Assembly (NCBI RefSeq): GCF_002865645.1
Contig: NW_020194664.1
Coordinates: 54,721-118,720 of the forward strand
Length of the DNA stretch: 64,000 nucleotides
From: Hyaloscypha bicolor E
Lineage: Eukaryota > Ascomycota > Leotiomycetes > Helotiales > Hyaloscyphaceae
Reading direction: 5' to 3'
Part shown: piece by piece, positions 10,460-24,600 of the stretch
Layout: each line of letters begins with the position of its first letter
Numbering within the stretch: position 1 is the first letter of the stretch
Position numbers and translations under genes: made by a program
Notes under the pieces: generated by a model
What the model was told of the DNA's origin: nothing
The model's input: only the letters and a program-made list of their open reading frames with translations
Databases searched by the model: none

Positions 10460-13400
10460 TTATATGTATTTATATTAATTAGATACTTGAGGGTATTTAT
10501 TAGCTTTAATTTTATTATAGAATTGGCAGGATTTGATTCTCTCTTAATCTATTTGATTTCTATAATCTCTTATTATTTATATATCTAATAGAAATATATT
10601 ATATTAATTATTAGATACTTTTCTCGAATAGGTACTAATTTAATAAGGTATTTATATAATAACTTCGAATCCGTATAGATTACTAGTAGTAGTTCTATTT
10701 CCAGTATTCTATTAATTATAGATTTGATTAAAGCGCCTATATTAAAGCCGTAAGCCATACTATAAAGTTCCGAAGCTAGAATACTTCTAGTAACTCTTTT
10801 ATATTTGGTAGAAAACTAGTAGATAATATTAGTATATCTAGTTCTATTTATTAGAACTAGAATATATCCGATTTAGAAAGAGAGATCTCTATTATTTATA
10901 AATAAAGTATTTATAAAAATAATTAAATATAAGAACTTTTTTACTAGTTTTATAAATCTCAATTCTCTAATAGTATTCTCAATTTGCTATTAAATATACT
11001 TATTAAATACCTTTATATTAGTTTCCGAAAATTTAATAGCTTAAATAGTAATTAATAGGTTATATAAAGCTTCTGATTAATAGACTAATATAATATATAT
11101 TCCTCTAGTATATTAGGTAATATATTAGTCCTTAATAGAGAGATCTTAATAAATAGTACTTCTATTACTTATAGTAGTAGTATTTTTTATAGAAATGGTT
11201 TAGAGGTTTTTATACTAGTATTCCTATATAAAAATAATACTTTTATTAAACTTGAGATTATAGTTAATAATAAGGCATTTATACTTCTTGGCCAAGAACT
11301 TAGCCTCCTAGAGCTTTAATTACTCCGTCTTTATAAAATTATTATTTCTAATAAATAGGGTATTATTAGTTTAAAGGCTAATAATTCCGAATAGTTACTT
11401 ATTATAGAGGAGATAAGAGTTATAAGTTAATTGTTTTATAGAAAGCTTATTAATATAATAAGAATAGTAAGTTTTAAACTAGTAGTTCTCAGCTTCCGGT
11501 ATATTATATAGTAGTTTTATAACTTTTAGAATCGAATTATTATTTAGATTTAGCTTTCTAATAAGCTTATAAAGTAGATTAATATAAAAATTATTATTAA
11601 GTAAGATTATTAATTAGATATAAGTTTATAAAATATTATATAAATATAGCTCTATAATATCTATTATTATAATAGTAATACTAAGGATAATTCTCTGGCT
11701 AATATATTAAATAGTAGGTAATTATATTAATATTATATATTTTTTATTATTATTATAAGCCTAAATAACTAGTCTCGACTTCTTAAACTCTTTTTCTATA
11801 TCCTTATTCTTGATTTTATTAATAAACCGGGAGTTAAAGATATATATCTCTTTTAGTATCTGAGATTTAGGAATAACCTTAAATATATTCTTTTTTAGAA
11901 GGCCAGTAATTTTAACTTAATAGAAGTTCTTATATAAATTATTATCTTATAGGAATACTATAATATCCGGATTCTTATAAGGGTATTCTCTACTATATTT
12001 TAGTAAAATAGTAGAAATAGTAAAAGAAATCATATTTATATTACTTTTGGCCTTATTATAAAATTCGGAAACAGGTTCAGGTTTGGGGCTATTAGTAATA
12101 ACCTTAATATCCCTTATATAAAAGGGCTTTATAGAGGTTGAATAAAAGGTAGTATTACTATATAATAGAGCTAGTATATAGTTCTTTCTATTAATAGCTA
12201 TTAGCTTATATGGCCTATCCTAACTACTAAGTTAACTAGTATTCTCTTTATATTATATAAGAATATCCGAATTCAAGAGAAGTTTATAAATATTAGTAGT
12301 ACTAGGACTATTTCGGGTATTTAGAGTATTTGTAATCTGGTATCTAGCTTAAAGCTTCTGAATTTCTATTATTACTTTCTTAAATACTACTAATTACTAT
12401 AATATAGTTAGTAATAGAATATTATATTTGGTTATTCGAGATAAAATACTATAAATTAAGAGAGTTAGGATAATATTATTAGATCTAATAGAATTATTAA
12501 TAGCCTTAAAAGCTATTTGAAATATAGTATTTTTATTAATTCTATTAATTTCGGCTATAATAATAAGATAAATATATTGAATTAAGCTATAGTAGTATTT
12601 TATAATTCTAATAGAACTATAAGCTTCTATAGAAATAATTTTAATTTTGGTTCCTATAGTATTTATAAACTAAATAAACTTCTTATTAGTAAACTGCTTT
12701 CCGGTATTTGCTATAATCTAATTAGAAGGACCTAAATAGGTATTAATTTAATACTATTTTAGGGTATCCCAAATATATAATATACTAATATTTTAGAGCT
12801 ATTAGCCGGCTTAATATCTAGTATCTTTATTAATAATATAGAATATAGGCTTACCAGAAATATAGAAAATATTAATAATAATAAAATAATTAAAACTAAT
12901 ATTATCTTTTAGATTAAACTTAAATTATTCCAGTAATTATCCAAATTTCTAGTATTATTTATAGTATTTTATAAAGTATTTAAAGGCTTTTATATTAATA
13001 TTATAGCCTGTTTATTCTAATATATTTTAAAGCTTACTAATAAATAAATAACTAAAATAGTAATATAGATATTATAATTCGACTTTTATAAGAAAACAAG
13101 AGTTATAAATAAAGAATTCGGAAATAAAGCTTTATAGAATAGTATTTTAAAATAGGAAAAAGTATCCAAAACATTATATTATAGGTATAAAGTATTTATT
13201 AGAAATAATAAAATAATTAATAAGATTATTGAAATAAACTTCTAGTTTGTCTATATTAATTAAGCTAAGTAGAAATAAAGTTTTTATAAATATAATATAA
13301 AATTATATTTACCTAATTAGTATTCTTATTATTATAGATCTAATAGAAGATATAAATCCGATATTAAACTAGATATTAACTTAACCTTTAGTAGTTTTAT

Positions 13401-15650
13401 TAAGTTTAATACTATTATTAGTCTATTATAAAGCTTGGAATTAATTAGAACTAGTAGTTGAGAATCTAGAGGCTCTGGTATTAATTATAATTTTATAAAA
13501 GTAATAAGTATTATATTTTAATATACTATTAATTATAAATATCTAAATGTTTTCTATCTATTTAATAGGCTTTAAAATATAGTTTTTGTCTATTATCTAA
13601 TATATAAGAAAAAGGGAAATAAAGTTATTTATAAAAGTATTAGTTATAGAAATAGTAGAAATAGGGGCTATAGGAGCGGCTAGAAAGCTTTTAATAGAAA
13701 TAAAATAGGAATTAGAATAATATTTCTTTCCTTTATTTATTTCTACTAATAAGGCTTTAAAAATATTATATACTAGTTTATTCTTATTATTCTCGTTATT
13801 TTTTTCTTTTTTGAATTTAATAATATATTATATATAAGTATTACTAAAGTATTTATTAAAGTTATAAGTATTTTGGAATCTAAATTAGTAAATATTTCTA
13901 TTCTTAAATCAAGTTTTCTTAGTCTTTTATTCTTCTAGTATATATTTCTATAAGTAATATTCGGGTCTCTTATATATAAAATATAACTTCGGAATATAAT
14001 TATTATAATTATAGGACTTGGAATAGTTATTATAGGTTCCGAAGTTATAACTGGATTTGTATTAATAATTTCCGAATAAATAGTAATTTAGAGGATTTTA
14101 AGAATAGTATTATTAATTAGTAAAGTAGGTTTTAGTAGTAATTTATTACTTCTTTTTATAGATAGTAATAGATAATTAGAGCTTATTAATAAGCTAGCTG
14201 AAATTATTAGAAGAGTCCTAAACTATATATTAGTATACCGGTAAGCTTTAATAGAAAATAATAATCTTATTATATAGGAATTTGGTATTTTATAAAATAA
14301 AAATAAGGCTATACTATAATTTATATAGGTTATTAATTAGTATTTAAATAAGTTCAAATATTGTCTTTTTAGGATCTTTTACTATTATAGTTATTAAAAT
14401 AGTAGTATTCTATTTATCTAAATTTTAATAATAGAAACCGGGGCCTTTAAAAAAGCTATAGATATTTATATAGATCTTTTTATATATATGGCTCGAGAGC
14501 TAGTTATTATAGAAGTAGTTATATACTAGTTCCTTTAATATAATAGGAAAAGCTCTTACTAATACCTCTTCTGGAGACTTTATATATTAATAGATATTAA
14601 GAAAGATAATAAGTTTATAATTGAAACTATTATTAGTTTTATTATACTTTTATATTTCGGAATATATCTTTACTACTTTCCTAATAAGCTTTCTAGTAGA
14701 AATAGTAGATACTAATTAATAGTAGTTCGGATTTAGTAGTAATACTAGTAGTAATAAAGATAGAAGTAATAAATAGCCTTAATTTAAAAGAAGTAAATAA
14801 ATAGCTTGATTTCTCGACTAAGATTATCTGATTTCCTTATATCTAGTTTTATCTAAAATAAGATAAACTAATATAATAGGTCTTTAAAAAAGATCTATTC
14901 TAATTAGATTATTATTAATAATATTAGTTTTATTTTATATATTCTTTATTTCTTTTTAGGTAAGATTAATAAAAAATTATATAATAGTAAGGTTTCTATA
15001 GTTCTATTTAATATAAATACTATTATATCGAAATTGGGCTTAAAGATTTTATATAAATATATAGTTAATTAGACTATATACTATAGTATTAAAGTTTTCA
15101 AAGTTATTCTAAAATAGATCCTATAGATTATTATTATTCTTTCTATATAAAATATACTAATATATTTTAGTAGTTATATATTTCTGAAGTTTAGCTTTTA
15201 TTATAATTACCAGATTAATACTATTTTTCTATTTCTTAATTAGTTTCTTTCCCTTATTAGTATTTATATTAAACCGAGTTTGGGTTTTCTCTAGTATATA
15301 TTTGTAGTTTATAATAGAAGAAATTTAAAGATAAGGTAATTTATAATAGATTTATAAAAAGGATTTAGTAATAAAGATATCTAGATATCTGATTTAGATA
15401 TTTAATTTAGATATTAGATATCTAGTTTAGATATCTAATTAAAATACCAGATATCTGGTTTAGATACTAGATATTTAAATATCTAATAGGATATTAAAAT
15501 AGATATTTTACTTTTAAATATTTTCGTTTATAATAAGAAATTTAGGAAATGAAATATTATAATTCCGGAAAAGTCTAAAGTTTAAAGAACTTAATTTAAT
15601 AGTAAAATTAAAATAGTAGTTAAGGAACTTTAAGAATATATATAGGATAT
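10460..15650 (-). pseudogene. Copia-A gag-pol remnant
   Basis: Read leftward on the minus strand and treating TAG as former CAG, the order is gag, integrase, reverse transcriptase and RNase H. The integrase motif at about 12715-12690 reads ANTGKQFT where Copia-B has VDTGK*FT, so the catalytic Asp is Asn here while the Gln codon is intact. The two copies carry different RIP lesions at the same site. RNase H lies near 11060-10500, where the strand matches the Copia-B frame containing ELYNMAYGF. Residual gag lies at about 15000-13700. No function can remain. Confidence 0.7.
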
Positions 15651-15964
15651 ATATTCTAGAAAGATATTTCTATAAATATAAGTATTATATAAATTGAAAA
15701 AATAGTTTCTAAGAAAGTAGTTTTAGGGCCAAAAGAAATTAGTTTTAAAAAATAGTAGAAGTTAAATAAATAAATAGTTAAATAGCTAATTACTTATTAA
15801 TTAGTAAAAGCTAGATATCTTCTCTATAGGCTATTAAATATTTTTATAAAGTTAATAAATAGTTTCTTTTTTTAATATAGAATAAACTAGATTTGTTTTA
15901 GGCTATTAAATACTTTTAGGACTAATCTAAAATCTTTTCTAATTTATATATATAAACTAATTAA

Positions 15965-16248
15965 TATTAGTTTACTAATAATATATAGTACTATTATATA
16001 AGTTATAGAATACTATTTATATATAGTTAGTAAAGTTATTATTATTCCGAAATAGGAATTATAGTATTATAATATTAATATATAATTTCTAAATCTACTA
16101 AGCCTAAAGGGGTCTAGTTTACTAGTCAAATTACTAATAGGATATAAGCTTATATAACTATATCCCGTATTCTATATTCTATTATTTATATCTTATTATT
16201 TATATCTCGTAACTATATATATAATTCCCAAAGAAATAGCTATACTAA
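15965..16248 (-). repeat. Copia-A 5' LTR
   Basis: 284 bp, pair of 9937-10222. The shared tract ggaattatagtattata and the aggggtctag block are nearly unchanged; differences are mostly C/T and G/A. Confidence 0.85.
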
Positions 16249-16969
16249 TAATAATAATAATTAGTAATAATATTCTTTAATTTAATTTAATTAGGGCCTT
16301 TTTATTTTTAATTACTTGCGAAATTCTTTATATTTCTTTAATAAGCCTTTTAAAGTTTTATTCTAACTAGTTAATTTCTTAATTATACTATTAATTAGAA
16401 ATTATTAATATATTTTAATTAAATTTCTTAATTAAGTATTTTATTTAATAAATAATTCAATTTTTAAGTATTATTATTTATATTATAATTATAATTTAAA
16501 TTAAAGTATTATATTTATTTTTTAATAATTATAACTAATATTATTCTTCTAATACTTTTATATTATAAATAATTTCTATATAAATATTATAATAGCCTTT
16601 TTCTTAATTTAATATTCCTATATATTTTATATAAACTTAATTTTTTTTTATTAAATAACCTATTTTTTTATTAATAAATCTTTTTTTTTTATTATTATTA
16701 AATAGTTTTCCTAATTTATTAATAGTCTTTTTCTTTTTTCTTATATTTCTATATTTTTATTTTATATTTCTTATATATTAAATATATATATATAATATTA
16801 TTAGAATATTTTAGTTATTAGTATTAGGCTATAATATTTAGAAATATTAAATAAGCCTATTTTTTAAGCTTTTAAATAAAATTTATTTAATTCTTTATTT
16901 TTTTAAAAAAGTCGACTTATATATATAATATAAAGAATTATATAATTCTTTCTTTTTTAGAAATATATA
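16249..16969. other. AT-rich sequence right of Copia-A, no identity
   Basis: Begins with the ATAAT duplication of Copia-A and continues as AT-rich sequence with poly-T runs near 16680. No open frame or matching repeat was recognised. Confidence 0.4.
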
Positions 16970-17105
16970 TTATATAATAATTATATATTAGTAATTATAT
17001 ATAGGCTTATATAAATATATTTACTATATTTAAGATTTAATTATTTATATTATATTTTCTTTTTTTTTTAATTTATTTATATATTATTATTATAATATTT
17101 TTAAA
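16970..17105 (+). repeat. Left inverted repeat of candidate DNA element
   Basis: Inverted match to 19190-19335 and direct match to about 9785-9936; contains atatatttactatatttaag and the poly-T stretch ttttctttttttttaattta. Confidence 0.45.
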
Positions 17106-19189
17106 TTATAGTTTATTTTTATTATAGTTTTATTCTAATAAACTATTTTCTTATTTAGTAAAATATAATTTATATTAACTATTATAGCTATTAAAATTAT
17201 TAAATAAATATATATTCTTTCTGAAATTTTCTATAATTATTTTAGTTCTTATAATAAACTAGTTTTAAATTTATATTATAAGACTAATAAATAGATTTTA
17301 GAACTTATAATAAGTTCTTTAAGTCTCTAATTTATAAAATAAGAGTTTACTTTTATTTAAAAAAAAATAGTCTATTTATTTTTTTAGATTTCTATATATT
17401 ATTATTATAAATCTTTTTTTTAATAGTATCTAATTTCTATTTTTAATAAAAGATAATATATTAATTAATATAGTTTTAATTTAATATTTCGGGAATTCTA
17501 TAAAAATAAATAAAAGAAATAGCCTTATTTAATATTAATATATTACTAGTTTAAAAATATAGGATTTCGAAACTTTCTTATATTTCTTTTTTAAAAGAGT
17601 TATAAATCTATTATATTTCTTATAAATATAAAACCTAAATAAGAAAATTATATATTTATATATAATATCTAAAAAAATATTTACTAAATCTATTTTATTT
17701 AATTAATAGCTAAGAAATAAATAAGAAAGAAATATTTATAATACTATATTAATAGAGCCTAATTTAAGCCAAACTATTAATAGAAAACAAACTATATTTA
17801 ATATTATAAAATTCGAGATCCGGAATTATATTATTAAATAATTAAATAATTTAAAAAATAATAATTTTATTTATTACTAGATTTATAATTATTACTATTA
17901 ATAGATTAGATAAAATAATTAATATAATATATTTATTTTTCTAATTATATAGAAATATTATAAAGAATTAACTATTTATATTTATTATAATTAATATATT
18001 ATAAATATTAAAATTCCTGTAATTAAAAATAAGATAATAGAAAAAAATCTAATTACTATTTCTAAATATAATATATATTATAAAAGTAAAATAAATATCT
18101 TTTTTAGTTTAGTTATAAATAATAATAATAGCTTTTTATAATCTAATTATAATAAACTAATTAGATAAATTCTATTAAAATATATAAAGTATTTTATTAA
18201 AACTAGAAATAATATAAGATTATTATATTAAGCTATTAGAATATTAAATATAATTATATTATTTTAATAAAATCTCGATTATTATAATTATTTATATTAG
18301 TTATATTTATAAAACTATAATAAATATATTTTTCCGAATTTAATTAGCTAATAATATAAATGAAATTATTATTTTAAAAGACTATATTAATAAAATATAT
18401 AAGAAATTCAGATTCTAACTAGTTTATAAAAGTATGAAATTTTTTTAAAGAAATAAATAGCTTTATTTTTAATTATAAGTTATATATAACTAGTAAGTTA
18501 TAATTTAATATATAATAGAAAACTTTTATTTGAAATTCTTTAATAAAAATAACTCTTATAGTCCCGAAAAAATATAGCTAATAATATTATAATTATAAAT
18601 AAATAATTAAGAATAAAATTTTAAATAGACTCTTACTAGGCCTAAATAATATAAATAGTTATTTTAAATACCTTTTTCTAATTATAATATAATATTTATT
18701 AATTAATATAATATTTTTTAATATTATAATTAGAAATTTAATATATATTTTTATTAGAAATATAATATTATTTATTTTATAGTCTAATATTAGATTTTAA
18801 AATTAATATAAAATTATTAGAAAATATTATATTTATAAAATAATAAACGGGAATATTATATAATTAAATAAATAAAAAAATAAAAAAGTTATTTTATATT
18901 AGAATAAATAATTAATAATATATTATTTTTTAGTTTAATTTTATAAGTCAAATTTTCTATATAGCTTTATTTATTAGTATTTAGTAATATTTTATAAGTA
19001 TAATAATTATTTCTATATAGTTTTAGTTAGATTCTTTCTATAATAGCTTAGGGAACTAGAAAATAATAAAAAATATATATAATATTTAGAAAAGTAATAA
19101 ATAAAAATAATTTATAAATAAGTTAAAAGAAAATAAATAATATATTTAAATAAATAATGAAATTAATAATAGAATTTATATTATAATAA

Positions 19190-19335
19190 AACGTTATTAT
19201 TATATTATAATAATAATATATAGATAAATAAAAGAAAAAAGAAATATAATATAAATAACTAAAGCTTAAATTCAAGAATATAGTTATATAGGCCTATATA
19301 TAATTACTAATATATAATTACTATATAATAATTCA
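19190..19335 (-). repeat. Right inverted repeat of candidate DNA element
   Basis: Reverse-complement match to 16970-17105. A few C positions (aaagcttaaattcaag) survive here that are T in the left copy, the pattern expected from independent RIP. Confidence 0.45.
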
Positions 19336-19466
19336 AGTATTATAATATAAAAAAAGTATTATTATAATATTAGAATTATTATTATTTTAAAAATATATAA
19401 GAATAAATAGAAATCTAATATTATAATTATAATTTAAAGAACTAGAAATTAGAAATAAATATATTA

Positions 19467-19672
19467 ATTATAAGCTATATTTTATTAAAATTACTTTATT
19501 TTAATAGTTTTAATATTTTAGTTATATAAAAAAATTAAAGTCTTTTATATATAATTTATAAGAATTATATAAAAAAGCTAGTTTTTTATAATTTTAGATA
19601 ATAATTTCTTTTTTATATTTAATTAATTAAACTTTTATATATTATATATTATTTATATTTTATTATTTATAC
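19467..19672 (+). repeat. Gypsy-2 copy 1, 5' LTR, left part
   Basis: Matches the first 200 bp of the LTRs at 46740, 47272 and 62072. It ends with TATAC (19668-19672), the duplicated target of Copia-B; the LTR resumes at 33884. Confidence 0.7.
19521..19555. repeat. Degenerate palindrome in Gypsy-2 5' LTR
   Basis: The most eroded copy: the GC core reads aaaattaaagtc, but the arms gttatata and tatataat remain at the same LTR position as in the other LTRs. Confidence 0.6.
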
Positions 19673-19956
19673 TATTAGTATAGCTGTTTTTTGGGAATTA
19701 TATATATAGTTACGGGATATAAGTAATAGAATATAGGTAATAGGATATAGAATACGGGATATAGTTATATAACCTTATATTCTATTAGTAATTTAATTAG
19801 TAAACTAGACTTCTTTAGGCTTAGTAGATTTAGAAATCGTATATTAATACTATAATATTATAATTTTTACTTTAGAATAATAATAACTTTACTAACTAAT
19901 ATAATTAGTATTTCTATATCTATATAATAATACTATATATTACTAGTAAACTAATA
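19673..19956 (+). repeat. Copia-B 5' LTR
   Basis: 284 bp, starts TATTAGTATAGC and ends ACTAATA; paired with 33594-33878. Confidence 0.85.
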
Positions 19957-21640
19957 CTAATTAGTTTATATATATAGATTAGAGAAGATTTTAGATTAGT
20001 TCTAAAAATATTTAATAGCCTAAAACAAATCTAGTCTATTCTATATTAAAGAGAGGAACTACTTATTAATTTTATAAAAGTATTTAGTAACCTATAGAAA
20101 AGATATCTAACTTTTATTAATTAATAAGTAATTAGCTATTTAATTATCTATTTATTTAATTTCTATTATCTTTTAAAATTAATTTCTTTTAGTCTCAAAA
20201 CTATTTTTTTGAAAACTATTTCTTTAATTTATATAATACCTATATTTATAGAAATACCTTTCCGGAATATATATCTTATATATATTCTTAAAGCTCTTTA
20301 ATTACTATTTCGATTTTACTATTAAATTAAGTCTTTTAAGCTTTAGATCCTTCTAGAATTATAATATTTCATTTCCTAAATTTCTTATTATAGATAAAAA
20401 TATTTAAAAGCAAAATATCTATTTTAATACTTTATTAAATATCTGGATATCTAATATCTAAACTAGATATCTGGTATTTTAATAATTAGATATCTTTATT
20501 ATTAAATCCTTTCTATAAACCTATTATAAACTATCTTATTTTTAAATTTCTCCTATTATAAACTATAAATATATATTAGAAAGAACTTGAATTTGGTTTA
20601 ATATAGATACTAATAAAGGAAAGAAACTAATTAAGAAATAGGAGAATAGTATTAATCTAGTAACTATAATAATAGCTAAACTTTAGGAATATATAACTAT
20701 TAAGATATATTAGTATATCTTATATAAGAAAAGTAATAATAATCTATAGGATTTATTCTAGAATAACTTTAAAAACTTTAATACTATAGTATATAGTCTA
20801 ATTAACTATATATTTATATAAAATCTTTAAATCTAATTTCGGTATAATAGTATCTATATTAAATAGAATTATAGAAACCTTACTATTATATAATTCTTTA
20901 TTAATCTTATTTAAAAAGAAATAAAAAATATATAAAATAAAACTAATATTATTAATAATAATTTAATTAGAATAGATCTTTTTTAGAGATCTATTATATT
21001 GGTTTATTTTATTCTAGATAAAACTAAATATAAAAGAATTAGATAATCTTAATTAAGAAATTAAACTATTTATTTATTTTTTTCAAATTAAGGTTATTTA
21101 CTATTTCTATCTTTATTACTATTAGTATTACTATTAAACCCGAATTATTATTAATTAGTATTTACTATTTCTATTAGGAAGCTTATTAGGGAAATAGTAA
21201 AAATATATTCCGAAATATAAAAGTATAATAAAACTAATAATAGTTTTAATTATAAACTTATTATCTTTTTTAATATCTACTAATATATAGAGCTTCTAGA
21301 AGAGGTACTAATAAGAGCTTTTCCTACTATATTAAAGGAACTAGTATAAAACTACTTCTATAATAACTAGTTCTCGAGTTATATATATAAAAAGATCTAT
21401 ATAAATATCTATAGCTTTTTTAAAGGCTTCGGTTTCTATTATTAAAATTTAAATAAATAAAATACTATTATTTTAGTAACTATAATAGTAAAAGACCCTA
21501 AAAAGACAATATTTGAGTTTATTTAAATACTAATTAATAACCTATATAAATTATAGTATGGCTTTATTTCTATTTTATAAAATATCGAATTCCTATATAA
21601 TAAGATTATTATTTTCTATTAAGGCTTACTAGTATTATAA
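19957..21640 (+). pseudogene. Copia-B 5' interior and gag N-terminal remnant
   Basis: Reverse-complement equivalent of Copia-A 15964 to about 14235. The plus strand keeps a gag-like frame around 21260-21640 (for example SYFKGFGFYY near 21395-21430), with many TAG stops. It ends abruptly in tagtattataatata, where the Copia-A copy continues into gag. Confidence 0.6.
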
Positions 21641-24600
21641 TATATATAGGGTTATATATAACTTAAGGGTATGTAATAAACTTCGGATATTATAGGTATT
21701 AATTAGGGAGTTCGGTAGCCCTTTAATATCCTAACTAACTACTATTTATATTATATATATTAGGCTTATAAATTACTAATTATATATATATTATTAGGGC
21801 CTCCTATTTAGAAGGGGCTTCCCTGGACCTTATAGGAGGAATAGAGATTAGTTCTATACTGAATTTAATACTATAGTTTTATAATATACTAATTTATTCT
21901 ATTATTTTATTACTTACTAATAAATACCTTATAAGCTAATCTCTCTACTCTTAAAGGAGGTAGTTTAATAAGTAATTATATTTCGAAATCTGCGAAATAT
22001 ATAACCTTTTACTAAAGCTATTCCTATAGAGAAAGTCGAATAGATTAACTCTAATACAGGTAATAGTAAAGGCTCATTTAATACTTTTAATAGGGCCCCT
22101 CAGGAGCCTCCGAGAGCTAGTAATAATAATATAAACAATTCCGGTAATAATTAAGATACCGAGATTAATACCCGAGTTACTGCCGCCCAAGCTATAGAAT
22201 AGGGCTTATATACTAAAGTTAAAGTACTTTAATAAAAGCAAGAATTAGTAAATGTAATTAACTAATATATCCTATAGTTAGAGTAATATAAGAGTACTTT
22301 TAGGGATATCTTATGATTTACTATATCTTATAGAAACTCTATTTATAAGTCTATCCTATCTTCCTTAGTAATTTCTATTAGGGAACTTCCTGAAATGAGA
22401 TTGGAACCTATTTCCTTTCTTAATATAATAAGCTTTGAGAGTAATCTTGATACTATTTATTAGGAGCTACTATATAATATTCTAAAGATATATTTGGATC
22501 GAGAGAAGCTTTTTAAGGTCCGGATACCTAACTTATATTATAAAAAGTCCCTTAAGGAATAGAGAATATTTATATTCTTCTGAGAGGCGGTTTTTAGGAC
22601 CTAACCTTAGACTTATAATAGATACTCTTCTAGAATTAACTCTACTATAAGTACTTCTAGGAACAAATCTTATAATACTTGGAAAGCTATAATAAAGTAA
22701 AGCCTATTATTATATAAGGTCTATTAGAAGTAATTTAAGGCCTATTTGGCTAATATATTTCAAGTACCTTAAATTTATTAATAAGATACTTTTAAAGAAC
22801 TCCGAGATCTTTATTAGAAAGATAGTAAGATAGTTACCGAGTTATATATTTGGATAATTAGTCTCGAAATTAACTAGGACCTATATCCTAAAAGAAACCG
22901 GATCCGGACTCTCGATACTATTTTATTTAATTATAAGACTTATTAGATACTTATATCTATTCTCTTAGGAAGTAAAGCGGTATCTATTTCTAAATAGCTT
23001 AAAAAAGCTTAGAAAATAGAATATACTACTTATCCTAAATTAAGAAAAATAAAAATAAGAAAGTCTAGTAAGAGTAATTCTATTTCTAAAAATCCTGACT
23101 TAGTAAATTCTGATTTATAAGGCTATTAAAAAAGGAAGAATAAATTCTAAAGATTATATAAGAAACTTTTAAGTAGTATTTTGGCCTCTTTAAGACCTTA
23201 ATAGAATACTAGTTCTATTTTAGATATAGTTTATTAGATTTATAAATAGAAAGAATATTTCTCAGGAAGTATAAAGTATTTCAAATATATTAAATAGGCT
23301 TAGTAGAACCCTAATAAGGCCAAAACTATAGAAGAGTTAAGGCATTTATAGAAGTAGATTAATACTATAGCTATAAAGAAGTATTCTAAAAGAGACTTTC
23401 CTAAGGAATAGGGAAAAGAAAAGGCTAAATCTTGAATATTAATGATTTTGGCTATAATAAAAAAAGTATATTATTTTATATAACTATTTAAATAAGATTA
23501 ATATAGCTAGAAGTAAGTACCTTAGAGATATATAGTAAACTCGGTAATACCGGATCAGATTATAACTTTTTTAATAATAATTAGACTTAAAGCCGGAGCT
23601 TTATTATCTTAGCTAAATATAACTAAGAATTTATAACCTTTTATAAGAACTAATTTAAGATCTATTAAGCCTATAATCTTAAGGTATTTATTATAGATAA
23701 TTATAGTAAGATATATTCTTTCAAGCTCCGGTTCTATAAATATAAGAATATTAGCTCTTATAACCTTATCTTTAGTATAGAATTTTATAAAGTAACTCTT
23801 ATATAATATATAGACTATATTAAGAAATAATAGATATATATATTTATATAGCCTAATAATATTAAGATCCTAATACCGAAAGAATTCGATAAGAAGCTTA
23901 ACTAGTATCCTAAACTAGTACCTTAAGTCTTATTCTTAACTAAAAGCAAATATAACTATCCTAAATAATAGGCTTTATATATTTGTAATAGTTACTAGAT
24001 TTCTGCTTTATTATATAGTTCTAGTAATACTAAATAGGAGTTTTTAATATAGTAAATTAATATTTTCCAGAAAGGGGCCTTAGAGATATTTATCTATTTC
24101 CGGAATAATAAATATAAAGACTTCTTAGAGGTTTTTAATTCTAATAAAGCTTTGGAACTTTCTAATCTTAGTAATATTAAATACTTTATTAATACAGATA
24201 ATATAATTCTATATAGGCCTTTATATAATCTATTAGAGATCTAACTAAAAGCATTATATCTATATTTATAGGATATGCTTTATAAATATTAGATAAGGCC
24301 TAGTAAAAGCCTAATAGGGGTATTTATTCTTTTTATTCTTAAGAAAAATAGAAAACTATATCTTTATATTAATTATTATAAACTTAACTAAGTTATAATT
24401 AAGAATTAGTATCTATTTCCTCTTATTAATAAGACCCTTAACTAGCTCTAAAAAGCTAAGATCTTTATAAAGCTAGATCTTAAGAATATATATTATTAGA
24501 TAAGAATTCGTAAAAGATATAAGTAAAAGATGGCTTTTAGGATCTACTATAGCTATTTTAAATATCTTATAATACCTTTTGGGCTAGCTAATATACTAGT

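Larger units (their letters stand above)
9937..16248 (-). mobile_element. Copia-A: full-length Ty1/Copia LTR retrotransposon, RIP-inactivated
   Basis: A 6312-bp element with two direct LTRs (9937-10222 and 15965-16248) that start TATTAGT and end ACTAATA on the element strand. It is flanked by a perfect 5-bp duplication ATAAT (9932-9936 and 16249-16253). Coding is on the minus strand and aligns base for base with Copia-B (29580-33593 and 19957-21640), which identifies both as one family. All frames carry many RIP-type stops. TA...TA termini rather than TG...CA fit RIP of the LTR ends. Confidence 0.85.
16970..19335. mobile_element. Candidate DNA transposon with ~150-bp inverted terminal repeats
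   Basis: 16970-17105 and 19190-19335 are imperfect inverted copies. Shared strings are tatattagtaattatatatagg at the outer side and a ttatttatatattattattataat block at the inner side. The 2.1-kb interior has long plus-strand stretches with few stops when TAG is read as Gln (about 17800-19100), but no transposase motif could be named. A third copy of the terminal sequence lies at about 9785-9936. Two unrelated fragments in opposite orientation are an alternative. Confidence 0.35.
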
